The notes beneath the pieces are model-generated. The model searched no databases. It was not told where the DNA came from and was given only the letters and a program-made list of their open reading frames with translations. A stretch of DNA of 64,000 nucleotides, taken from Pyronema omphalodes (taxonomy: Eukaryota > Ascomycota > Pezizomycetes > Pezizales > Pyronemataceae). Position 1 is the first letter of the stretch. Every line of letters starts with the position of its first letter. Made by a program: the position numbers and the translations under genes. Positions 35,494 through 47,192 of this stretch are shown here, piece after piece. The stretch is taken from positions 992,001 to 1,056,000 of the forward strand of contig JAJJXM010000003.1 of the NCBI GenBank assembly GCA_024516155.1. The letters are read 5' to 3'.

Positions 35494-38400
35494 GGAGGTG
35501 GTGGGGATTATTGAAAGAGATGGGGTCTTTGGAGTTAGGCGTTTGAAAACGATTTTACGAATTTTAATACGGCGAGTTGAAGCAGGCGAATTCTTGGAGT
35601 TTCTCTTGAACAGGACCATATTTATAGACTATCTGCATAACGATTAGAATTCAGCGGAAATTCCGTGGTAGAGATAATGAAAGAAGCAAATAATTGACAT
35701 ATCTCGATAGAAAATATTGCTAAATCAACAATACTTATCTGGACCGCATACAATTCCCCTATCACTTTCTGATGATAAATTTAGTGTCTTCTCCAGGAAA
35801 CCATTGTCATTCGCATACCGCATTTGATTAAACCATCGGTTGTGTTCCCCTCCTTACCACATCATGCAATTTGTGATTTTTGCGCGGGCACTTATTCGTG
35901 CCTTCAACTCGAGTAATCGCCTCCAAAAATGTCAATGATATGTAACTTGAGAGCAGCTGTTTCTTCTCGGACTAGGGTTAAACCCTGATCATTTGAACTC
36001 CCGGCACAGAATTCATCAACCAGCACATATAAATCTCTACTAATCCCGACCCTCCTGTGATACTTTTGTATGCACGATACCATCACTAAGCTTTTTCCAC
36101 TCCGTTACATGTTTTGTATATACAACCAATTCTTTTAAATAATCCTCGTGGGGAATATTCTTTGGAGAGATGTAAATGTTGGGATACCAACGAACCAGGA
36201 ATGACCAGTTTCGTTACTGAGCGTGTAGTAGTCTATGGCCTGGCCTCAGAGTAGAGGCTACCACTCGTCCGGTAGATGTAGTGCAGTCAAGGGCACTATC
36301 CATGCACCGTACTTTTAAACCTGGTTCACCGATGGATATATATTCGTGAGGAAGATATCGCCGGGCTGTGGTAGTTGTTCGAGCTGCCTTTCAAACCGCT
36401 ACAAGTTGGGCTTCTGGGACGGGTTTGCGTGAAAAACGCTTGCTTACTAAACAGCATCATAGACCGATCTTAAAAGAATGCCTCTATGGATTGAAACTTT
36501 CCTATTCGCAATACTTGAAAATGTGATGAATTCCTTGACATCTACGGGTGATAAGGGGGTATGGAATGGTACTATGTATTATGAAAAATTTCGAGAGCGT
36601 TAATTGTAAATGTTGTAGGCATAACTCTTTTCCTGCCAAAATGGAGTGGAAACACACAGTCTGGGCGGACTTGATGCTTGGGAGCTATAGTGGCCTCCTG
36701 ACCACCACCTCCCCCATCCCTCACTAATCCAGTAGCCGAGGTTTTTATAATATACATCGCAAAATTGAATTAACCTCTTATGATGTTGGAAGCAGTGACC
36801 CGTCTTCATCGAATATCACTCTTGTTGATAATCAATCCTTGGTTTCATTTTCTCGGCGTCGTTTTGATTCGCTGTCTACCAAAAATATTCAACCTTTCAG
36901 ATGATATCACTTTTATATTGGAAGGAACTGCAAACCCGATCTTTGTAACAACTAAACCGTGCGTTACTGTCGTCATCTGAAAGACTGAAACCAAAATGAT
37001 GAAGCACCTTATATATGTAGCAGTCAAGTACCAGATGATGAATCTGGGGGTTTTTTATTTTTTATTTTTTTTTATTTCTAATCATACATCCGATCGAGGC
37101 CAAATGCCTATACGGGGAAAGCAAATTGGTACAGCCATTTTTTCCTGTCCTCGAGACTGAAGTCTCCTAATGAGGCCCACTAATCTCCTACAACCATTTA
37201 CCCAACCATTTCAACACTTGTCTACATCTAAGGAGGCATAGATCAGGAAAGTGTGACCACTTACCCTGCGCATCGGGTAAACCTCCGTGAGGACAAACCC
37301 GGTAACCAAGCAATACCTGTGGGAGACACGGGATTCGAACCTGTTGCATTTGCGCAGTTGCAGGGATTCATACCACTACAGTATCAGGGCCGCCCCCATG
37401 ATAAATCCGGGTTGTGTTTTGAGAAGATGGTTAATAGGCATCGAGTGATGTATGATGAGCGCGCCTGATGCCTCTTCAGTTTCAGTTTTTCGCCTGTGCG
37501 CGCAGTTTTCTTGTCTCAAGTCGCTCAAGATATGGAGGGATGAATTTACGGGATACCCTCATCTTGCGCTATCTAACTAGAATATTAACAACGCACTTAT
37601 TCTGAAAAGCGGACAATCGTTATATAGCATCATAAACTATCACTCCTTCTATTTTATTCCTAGATAAACATGGCTAACTCTTCGAGCCGCCCAAAGACGC
37701 TGTCCAGTCCGCCTTGCTGTACCTAAAAACGCCAATCTTGTAGACTATATAACCCCATAACCGCGCCAGAAAACTGAATGTCGTAATTCTAGGGATTTTC
37801 TCTAAATTTCATCTTATTATTATTGGGTCTTGATCTTGATTTCTTGTTCTATTTGTAGATCCTGGGAATGACGACAGTCAGGGGTTGCTCTGCAAGTGCA
37901 ATCCAACCCCTGATATTCTGTTGCCAGCATACGCTTTTCCTAAGCCGTTGCAGACACAGGGCATCAGAATCAAAAAATCTCTCACCTTGAACCCCTCTGC
38001 TAACTCCTCCCCTTCCCCCCTTTCCTGGTTCCTCACCATCAACGTCAACGAACACCCTCTATACTCAGGGAAGAAACAATTCGTACCTGAGAACCAAATA
38101 TAAGCAAGAATCTGCTATCTTAAGCGTTCAGAAAGCTTTTCGATATTGTGCAGAGTTCCAGCCTCAAATTGGACGTAAAGGCATGGCAAAGGTTTGTTTA
38201 GCCAATGATGAACTGAACGAGCAGTAGGGCTCCGAAATGTAACGAGGAGAATGAAAATCAGCAGGAAGAAGAGAAGTGGCAACAGGCCCAAGAAATGAAG
38301 CACGCTCTTGGGCGGATCCCAGGGAGACTCTAAGAGTCTAAGGTAACAGCTAGAGCCTCGAGATGTATTTAGACTGTAGCATACGTCATAACCTTAAGGT

Positions 38401-40267
38401 TGGGAACGCTCAAGAAAATCAAAATCAAAAAATCAAAAGAACGAGCAGTAGTGTAGATGATAGAGAAGATAAGATCCAAGATACCGCAAAGACCCAGCGC
38501 AGGTACGGGAGAGATAGCATTGTAAAGATCATAGCAAAGATATTGTATCTGTGGAGATAATGGAGATAGAGAATTTTCAGTGGTGGCTATGAATGAATAG
38601 ATAAAAGGGTTGAAAGAACGGTGTTGAGAGCCTTGTGAGACGATAGCCTTTGTTTACTACAGCCTTGTTATTGGCCATCTCAATCCAATGAGGATAAAAT
38701 GGCTTCAAATAGCTTTCAGGAATACATGACCAAGGATATTATGTATGCATCTAAATGAACTTTCGCGATCTCTTTGACGTGAATCATGTATTTATAAGAC
38801 TCAATTGGACCATTATAGTTCGTAAGAACCCTTAAAAAAGTACCCCGAATCTTAACCACGGCAAAATATCCATTACGTTCCATGCACCATCTGCGCCCGG
38901 AGTGTTGTAAAACTCAGTCGTACAATGCTTTACCCGGATTGAGGAGCTTGATGAGAAGGTCTCAAACTATCCAAAATTCAGCTGAACCAGCGATAGTAGA
39001 AAACTATAGGATATAGTCATCGGGGGTGAGGGGGTAGTGTATCGTAGGAGCGTGGGCGCTCACCAGTTTCCTTTGTGGTGTTTATATGAGTCACGCTATA
39101 CAAAAGACCAATAACAATTAGCTGACAGCGGCCGACACGAGTCATTGACGAGTGATTGCGCATGATTGGTATCATGGTCGATTACAGTGACCCACAGGGC
39201 GTCCTGTGAATGGTGTTTAGGGGACTAGCTGTCCGGGTCGGAAGCAAGAATAGATGGCCATTCACGATGCGGCTGAGTCGAATGTGAGGACTCGACCAAA
39301 GGCACCGAGGGGAGCACTTAGAGCTGGGACGAAAAAATACAGAAGAATACCGTAGAATGTGATAAAGGATATCATATACTATGCAATTTATTAGGGCTTT
39401 GTGCGCAGAATCGTCTCACACTCTTTGAGCAGCGTTTAAAAACCAAAACTGTATATCCTGAAGAAAGGCGTTGAAACATCATTGATTTGCCTTGATTGTA
39501 CTCCGGGCGAACAAGCCAGGGTTGCAGCAGGTCACGCTAAAAATGTGAAAAACTCCGATCTATTGCGTGCGGTGTAGGCGCGGCAGCTGTCAACTGCGCG
39601 CTTGAAATATTTTTGCAGCGATTCCGTCCGCGCTTTTGATGGCGCAGTAAGACTGCTATGCGCGCCTCTTCGACACTGAAAGAGAACGTTCGTGACCGCC
39701 GCTAACTGATCCTGCGCGCGATGCGCGCATCTGGTGTATGCATACGACAAATTCAGAACCGGAATGGCGCGCGCCAGAGGGTGCGCATATATATGCGGTT
39801 CCTTTGGACTGCCGCATATCATCAGTATATCGCAGTCTGATATAAGTCAATCAACAGCAAACTTTATACACATTCTTTGATATGTATTACCAAACGGCCT
39901 CCGACTATCATGAAATTGCTCCTGGAAGGGAAGAACCTGAAGTTGAGCCAGAGCGTGTTTACTAGGAATAATAGCAGTACACGGCGCGAGCGCTGTGAAG
40001 GTAATCTCAGCGATTCGGTCAGACTTGTAAGAATGCGCACCGCGCAATGTACTGGTCACGGATTGGGCTGAATAAATCAGCATGATGTAGGGCAAATGTC
40101 ACCTAACATCCACGACACCTGGCATTGATATCCTCTGGTCACGTCTGTTAACAGTAGCGTGCAAAATGCTAGTCCTAGGACATGTCCCTCTAGTCAACAT
40201 CCTGCAAAAAGGTATGACCAGAGTACGGACATGTCAGACAAATTACTACCACATCATACACCTGCCT
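35494..40267. other. Gene-poor region left of the tandem array
   Basis: No credible coding gene. ORFs stay below about 100 codons without domains or spliceable continuation. Contains one tRNA-like relic (37321-37395) and, at 39540-39830, a patch with many GCGC steps whose minus-strand ORFs are unrecognised; it may be a decayed mobile element. Confidence 0.55.
37321..37395 (-). pseudogene. tRNA-like relic (possible tRNA pseudogene or SINE head)
   Basis: On the minus strand the segment runs GGGCGGC ... AGTGGTA ... GGTTCGAATCC ... GTCTCCC. The D-loop-like AGTGGTA and the B box GGTTCGAATCC match tRNA consensus, and the ends can pair at six of seven positions (one mismatch, one G-U). The D and anticodon stems do not fold well, and the T stem has a mismatch. 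It is therefore more likely a degraded tRNA or a tRNA-derived SINE head than a working gene. Confidence 0.3.
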
Positions 40268-43200
40268 TGCCCCTTTCCCTCCTTCTGCCCTCTCGCTCCC
40301 TCTCCCTCCCCCCACAGGTAGCTGCGAACGTAAACACAATGAATATCCACAAATAAATATATCCACAAATAAACACATACAACTAAACATATCTACAAAT
40401 AACATGTACAAATAAATATATGCACAAGTAACAAATTCCTCTGGTTTCCCGTTCACTTCACTCGGGCTGTATTCCCTCCCTGACTCACGTCGCTCGATTC
40501 CTCTGTCGACACTTTGTGATTTCGATTGCATGATGGAGGATGGAGATATGCACCAGTAGTTTCGTGATTCATCCCTGTGCACCAGTAGTTTCGTGATTGA
40601 TCCCTGTCGCTGCTCTGGATAGAACGGGATGGGCTCATGGGCTGTGTGGATGGGACTGATTTATTTCTTTCTTTATCTACCTACTGGCGTCGTCGAGGTG
40701 GGTGAGGGGCTGATCAGGTAGAGAGCGTCGATTAGGCAGAGGAGGTCGATCAGTGTGCGTGGACTAGTCATGCGTTGTCACTCGGGCATGTCATGACTGA
40801 ATCTACAAGATGAATAAATTTACAGGGTGAAGAATATAGAAGAATAAAGATAACTTGATATATTGATAATCGATTTTGAAGATACATAATTTGTTGTGTG
40901 CAGACTGTTGCTCGCTGCGACTAGACAGACCACTCTCGCTGTGACTCTCGCTTGCGTGTCTAGACAGCGTGTCTAGACAGAGCGCTGAGCGCTCTCGCTC
41001 GCTGTGACTAGACAGAGCACTCTCGCTTGCTGTGGCAACACTGTAGGTGTGTCCCTTCTGCATTCAATTGTTGCTACGTGCAAATGACATTTGATCCAAA
41101 CATGTAACGTTTTGATTTAATATCAAGCTTAATTTCTTGTGCATGTTTTTCATTCAGCACGCATTGTAATTCTTTCATTTTTGGATAATTTTTGTGTTTG
41201 CAGTCAGTCACGTCAAAACGGGTTTTGCAAGACCACTCTCGCTCGCGTTGACTGGACAGACCACTCTCGCTTGCCTGAGTGGACTACATAGCTGTGAGAG
41301 CACTCTCGCTCGCTGTGACTAGACTGACTAGACTACATTGCCGTGAGAGCACTCTCCGTTGCTATGGCAACACCGTAGGTGTGTCCCTTTTGTATGAAGT
41401 CTAATAAATGTTTGATTTAATATCAAGCATAATTTCTTTTGCATCTTTTTCATCCAGCAAGCATTGTAATTCTTGCATTTTTGAATATTTTTTGTGTCTG
41501 CAATCAATCACGTCCACACGGGTCTTGCAAGACCACTCTCGCTTGCGTGGTACTCTTGCTTACCTGGTGGTGCTGCTGCTTACCTAACGCAAAAAGGGCC
41601 CACTCCCTCTCAAAACAAGACGGTTGTTGTTAGTCTTGTCTCGAGAAGCAGCGGGCCCCGTGTATGTTGACATCGATACAGAAAAAATGAACAAAACAAG
41701 AATTATCGCTTTTTGGTATTACCTTAAACTATTGATATTCATGAAAATTAAATACCGAAAACAAGAATCATCACTTTTTTGTATCTCCTCAAACTGCATT
41801 CTTTCTTTGCAGCGCGTCACTTGCAACTCACAGTGGATGGGGTAGCAGACGCGATGCAGCTGAGAGTCACGTGCTGATTCTTCGCGAGAGAATTCAGCTG
41901 CCCCACGCAGCAAAACAAAGATGCAAACTTACGAGAGGGTAACTGTTGTCTACTATGACCCAGTTCCTGGTCTCGAACAATGCCATTCAAATCGCGTGAT
42001 AAACCATGACCCAGTTGGCCACGAAGAATGCCATTCAAATGTCGTGATACTCCATGACCCAGTTGACCTCGAAGAATGCCATTCAAATCTCGTGATAAAC
42101 ATGATCAAGTTCTAGGCCTCGCAGTGTGACACCGAGTGTGAAAATTGTCTTCCTCTTACTCATCTTCCTCATTCTCATCTTCCTTCTTCCATCATCCTTT
42201 GTCAATCGTCCTGAGTCAATCGTCCTGAGTCAATCTTCCTTTTTCAGTCTTCCTTTTTCAATCTTCCGTTCTCCGTCTTCCGTTTTCCCATCTTCATTTT
42301 TCCCATCTTCCTTCTTCCCATCTTCTGTTTTCCCATCTTCCTTCTAACAATTGTATTGTTCTCATGATCCACCTCTTGTCATTCCTTGCTCAGAAACCTG
42401 TGTGGCAGTAGGACGCACAATGTGGCATCTTCACTCAAGTGATATTGTCCAGAATCCTGCTTTCAGACCTGTAACTAGCTATATAAACACCCCTTCCTCC
42501 CCCTGGTCTCCTTTCCTTTCTTTCTTCATCGGCCTTCTGTGATATAGTATTTTTTGACATATATTCGAAATATTCTACCATATATTGCGGATCTTTGTTT
42601 TTTGTTTTGTTTTGTTTTGTTTTGTTTTCTCCTCACATATCTCTGTTTTTTGATTTTTGGTTTTTGGTTTTGTGTGTTTGTGTTTGTGTTTTTGGTTTTG
42701 TGATTTTTTTCTGTTTTTTCTGTTTTTGGTTTTTGTTCTTCGTTTTTTGTTTTCTGTTTTGTTTTGCTTTGCTTTGTTTTGTTTTGTTTTTCCCCCGCAT
42801 ATCTTTGCTGGGCACTTGTTTTTCTTCTTCTTCTTATCAAACACTCGATCGGAGTATCCCCTCTAACAGGGAATCTGGGAGAAGCGGGACTTTCCCGTAA
42901 AGCCCAGACAAAGGTACGGTCGTTTCTTTCGTTTGTTTTGTTCTTCGATCTGTTTACTAACTTTTGTGCTTTCTAGGTATTCTCTCTGCTTTTCTAGGTA
43001 TCTTCTCCGCTTTTCTAGGTATTCTCTCTGCTTTTCTAGGTTTCTTCTCCGCTTTTCTAGGTATTCTCTCTGCTTTTCTAGGTTTCTTCTCCGCTTTTCT
43101 AGGTATCTTCTCTTCGGTCTCAAGAAACCACAAGGGTTGAAATGTATGGCTTCTTTCGTTTTTGTTTTTCTCTTTTTTCTTTTCGCATATCTTTGCTGGG

Positions 43201-43582
43201 CACTTGTTTTTCTTGTGATTCTTATCAAACACTCGATCAGAGTATCCCCTCCAACTGGGAATCTGGGAGAAGACGGACTTTCCCGTAAAGCCCAGATAAA
43301 GTTATCTCTTTTTTTCGTTCTGCTTTTCTAATACCCCGCTTCAAAAGCGTGCGTCTGCTTTTCTTACTTATCACACCCCCCGTTTCTAAATTCGAATCCT
43401 CAACCTTTTATGCATGAAATAAACGTTCTCTGTGTTGGTATCACATCTCCTCCACTGCAGCGTTGCTAACATACTATCTGCCCGTCTTGTAGTAAGCGAG
43501 GCTCCACCATACTCTCGCTACACCACGCTCTCGCTCAACCACCAGCCACTGCTTCCCTCGCCCTTCAGCATCCTCCGTGCCT
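40268..43582. repeat. Array unit 1 (diverged left edge)
   Basis: Positions of parts: two ~300-bp sub-repeats (about 41060-41360 and 41360-41550); hairpin 41597-41657; three 48-bp repeats about 41970-42105; TATATAAA 42480-42487; first 73-nt element 42836-42908; 21-bp repeats about 42975-43112; second 73-nt element 43224-43296. It lacks one sub-repeat found in units 2-4, and its sequence differs from the others between 43300 and 43430. Confidence 0.9.
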
Positions 43583-45175
43583 TTTCCCTTTCCCTCCTTC
43601 TGCCCTCTCGCTCCCTCTCCCTCCCCCCACAGGTAGCTGCGAACGTAAACACAATGAATATCCACAAATAAATATATCCACAAATAAACACATACAACTA
43701 AACATATCTACAAATAACATGTACAAATAAATATATGCACAAGTAACAAATTCCTCTGGTTTCCCGTTCACTTCACTCGGGCTGTATTCCCTCCCTGACT
43801 CACGTCGCTCGATTCCTCTGTCGACACTTTGTGATTTCGATTGCATGATGGAGGATGGAGATATGCACCAGTAGTTTCGTGATTCATCCCTGTGCACCAG
43901 TAGTTTCGTGATTGATCCCTGTCGCTACTCTGGATAGAACGGGATCGGCTCATGGGCTGTGTGGATGGGACTGATTTATTTCTTTCTTTATCTACCTACT
44001 GGCGTCGTCGAGGTGGGTGAGGGGTCGATCAGCAGCGTGGATTAGACTAGTCATGCGTTGTCACTCGGGCATGTCATGACTGGATCTACAAGATGAATAA
44101 ATTTACAGGGTGAAGAATATAGAAGAATAATGGTAACTTGATATATTGATAATCGATTTTGAATATACATAATTTGTTGTGTGCAGACTGTTGCTCGCTG
44201 TGACTCTCGCTTGCGTGTCTAGACAGCGTGTCTAGACAGAGCGCTGAGCGCTCTGTGACTAGACTACATAGCTACGAGAGCACTCTCGCTTGCGTTGCTA
44301 GACTCGCTGAGGCAACACAGTATGTCACGTTTGGACTTTTGTATGCAGTTGTTGATTTGATCCAAACATGTAACGCTTTGATATAATATCAAGCAGAATT
44401 TCTTGTGCAGCTTTTTCATTCAGCACACATTGTAATTCTTTCATTTTTTGATCAATTCTTGTATTTGCAGTCAATCACGTCAAAACGGGTCTTGCGAGAC
44501 CACTTTCGCTTGCTTTGACTGGACAGACCACTCTCGCTTGCCTGAGTGGACTACATAGCTGTGAGAGCACTCTCGCTTGCTGTGACTAGACTACATAGCC
44601 GTGAGAGCACTCTGCGTTGCTATGGCAACACCGGAGGTGTGTCCCTTTTGTATGAAGTCTAATAAATGTTTGATTTAATATCAAGCATGATTTTTTGTGC
44701 ATCTTTTTCATTCAGCACGCATTGTAATTCTTGCATTTTTGAATATTTTTTGTGTTTGCAATAAATCACGTGAGAATGTGTCTTGAAGGAACACTCTCGT
44801 CTGCTGTGACAACACCGTCGGTGTATGTAGACCAGTCTCGCTTGCCTGACTAGACTGTCACTACATAGCTGGGAGAGCACTCTCGCTCGCTATGACTAGA
44901 CTACATTGCCGTGAGAGCACTCTCCGTTGCTATGGCAACACCGTAGGTGTGTCACTTTTGTATGAAGTCTAATCCAAACATGTAATGTTTAATTTAATAT
45001 CAAGCATGATTTTTTGTGCATCTTTTTCATTCAGCACGCATTGTAATTCTTGTATTTTGAATATTTTTTGTGTCTGCAATCAATCACGTCCACACGGGTC
45101 TTGCAAGACCACTCTCGCTTGCGTGGTACTCCTGTTTACCTGGTGGTGCTGCTGCTGCTTACCTAACGCAAAAAA

Positions 45176-45236
45176 GGCCCGCTACCTCTCAAAACAAGAC
45201 GGTGGTGGTTAGTCTTGTCTCGAGAAGCAGCGGGCC
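45176..45236 (-). other. Conserved 61-nt hairpin of the array (representative copy)
   Basis: 25-nt arms pair around an 11-nt loop. On the minus strand the 5' arm is GGCCCGCTGCTTCTCG plus AGACAAGAC, and the 3' arm ends AGCGGGCC; four positions are mismatched. On that strand the hairpin is followed by TTTTTTGCGTTAGGT. The same structure occurs at 41597-41657, 48786-48846, 52418-52478 and 56087-56147. A small-RNA precursor, a folded MITE, or a structural DNA site are all possible. Confidence 0.7.
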
Positions 45237-46049
45237 TCGTGTATGTTGACATCAATACAGAAAAAATAAACAAAACAGAAACTATCGCTTCTTGGTATTA
45301 CCTTAAACTATTGATGTTCATGAAAATCAAATACCAAAAACAAGAATCATGACTTTTTTGTATCTCCTTAAACTGCATTCTTTCTTTGCAGCGCGTCACT
45401 TGCAACTCACAGTGAATGGGGTGGCAGACGCGATGCAGCTAAGAGTCACGTGCTAATTCTTGGCGAGACAATTCAGCTGCCCCAAGCAGCAAAACAAAGA
45501 TGCAAACCCACGAGAGGGTAACAGTTGTCTACTATGACCCAGTTCTTGGTCTCGAACAATGCCATTCAAATCGCGTGATAAACCATGACCCAATTGGCCA
45601 CGAAGAATGCCATTCAAATCTCGTGATAATCCATGACCCAGTTGGCCTCGAAGAATGCCATTCAAATCTTGTGATAACATGAGCAAGTTCTGGGCCTCGC
45701 CGTGTGACACCAAGTGTGAAAATTGTCTTCCTCTTACTCATCTTCCTCATTCTCATCTTCCTTCTCCCATCATCCTTTGTCAATCGTCCTGAGTCAATCG
45801 TCCTGAGTCAATCTTCCTTTTTCAGTCTTCCTTTTTCAATCTTCCGTTCTCCGTCTTCCGTCTTCCTTTTTCCCATCTTCCTTCTTCCCATCTTCTGTTT
45901 TCCCTTCTTCCTTCTAACAATTGTATTGTTCTCATGATCCACCTCTTGTCATTCCTTGCTCAGAAACCTGTTTGGCAGTAGGACGCACAATGTGGCATCT
46001 TCTCTCAAGTGATATTGTCTAGAATCCTGCTTTCTGACATGTAATTATC

Positions 46050-46057
46050 TATATAAA
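46050..46057 (+). promoter_or_regulatory. TATA-box-like site of array unit (representative copy)
   Basis: TATATAAA followed immediately by CACCCCTTCCTCCCCCTGG and further CT-rich sequence, which is the arrangement of many fungal core promoters. Present once per unit (42480, 46050, 49660, 53292, 56935), always about 350 nt before the first 73-nt element. Confidence 0.45.
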
Positions 46058-46410
46058 CACCCCTTCCTCCCCCTGGTCTCCTTTCCTTTCTTCCTTCATC
46101 GGCGTTCTGTGATATAGTATTTTTTGACATATATTCGAAATATTCTACCATATATTGCGGATCTTTGTTTTTTATTTTGTTTTGTTTTGTTTTCTCCTCA
46201 CATATCTCTGTTTTTTGGTTTTGTCTGTTTGTGTGTTTGTGTTTTTGGTTTTGCGTGTTTGTGTTTTTGGTTTTGTGTTTTTTTTCTGTTTTTTCTGTTT
46301 TTGGCTTTTGTTCTTCGTTTTTTGTTTTCTGTTTTGTTTTGCTTTGCTTTGTTTTGTTTTGTTTTCCCCCCGCATATCTTTGCTGGGCACTTGTTTTTCT
46401 TCTTCTTCTT

Positions 46411-46483
46411 ATCAAACACTCGATCGGAGTATCCCCTCTAACAGGGAAGCTGGGAGAAGAGGGACTTTCCCGTAAAGCCCAGA
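46411..46483 (+). other. 73-nt structured-RNA-like element (representative copy)
   Basis: Begins ATCAAACACTCGATC and ends AAAGCCCAGA. Predicted stems: P1 ACTC/GAGT; P2 CCC/GGG; P3 CTGGG/CCCAG enclosing P4 GGGA-CTT-TCCC. Ten array copies (two per unit) all have exactly 73 nt: 42836, 43224, 46411, 46800, 50043, 50432, 53674, 54063, 57289 and 57678 are their starts. Two diverged relatives at 59921 and 60077 keep the stems with different bases. No known RNA family was recognised. Confidence 0.45.
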
Positions 46484-46544
46484 AAAAGGTACGGTCGTTT
46501 CTTTCGTTTGTTTTGTTCTTCGATCAGTTTACTAACTTTTGTGC

Positions 46545-46690
46545 TTTTCTAGGTATTCTCTCTGCTTTTCTAGGTATCTTCTCCGCTTTTCTAGGTATTC
46601 TCTCTGCTTTTCTAGGTATTCTCTCTGCTTTTCTAGGTATTCTCTCTGCTTTTCTAGGTATCTTCTCCGCTTTTCTAGGTTTCTTCTCTT
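46545..46690 (+). repeat. 21-bp tandem repeat with AG|GT junctions (representative copy)
   Basis: Seven units of the form GCTTTTCTAGGTATTCTCTCT or GCTTTTCTAGGTATCTTCTCC; the last has AGGTTTC. Each unit contains a pyrimidine tract, TAG (acceptor-like) and directly GTATNY (weak donor-like). Found in all five array units. Confidence 0.85.
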
Positions 46691-47192
46691 CGATCTCAAG
46701 AAACCACAAGGGTTGAAATGTATGACTTCTTTCGTTTCTGTTTTTCTCTTTTTTCTTTTCGCATATCTTTGCTGGGCACTTGTTTTTCTTGTTCTTCTTA
46801 TCAAACACTCGATCAGAGTATCCCCTCTAACAGGGAAGCTGGGAGAAGACGGACTTTCCCTTAAAGCCCAGATAAGAGTATGTCTTCGTTTCGTACCTAT
46901 TACACCATCCGTCTATTCTTTCTGTTATTTGGATTACCTCTTACTCCTCTCGCTCGATCCTTTTACCAACTTTTCTTCTTTTTGATTTCAATACTTATGA
47001 AAGCCACAAGTGGTATTCCCGCATATTGCCATCACTTTTGCTGTGTTGGTATCACATCTCCGCCGCTGCAGCGTTGCTAACATACTATCTGCTCGTCTTT
47101 TAGTAAGCGAGGCCCCACCATACTCTCGCTACACCACGCTCCCGCTAAACTACCAGCCACTGCTTCCTCGCCCTTCAGCATCCTCCGTGCCT

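Larger units (their letters stand above)
43583..47192. repeat. Array unit 2
   Basis: Three sub-repeats (marked by ATATCAAGC near 44385, 44680 and 44998); hairpin 45176-45236; 48-bp repeats about 45555-45680; TATATAAA 46050-46057; 73-nt elements 46411-46483 and 46800-46872; seven 21-bp units about 46545-46690. Very close to unit 3, differing mainly in the length of the TTTTGG-rich tract (46200-46290). Confidence 0.9.

Noticed and set aside
42975..43112. CRISPR-like regularly spaced repeats
   Set aside because: Contiguous 21-bp tandem repeats without unique spacers, in a eukaryotic genome.
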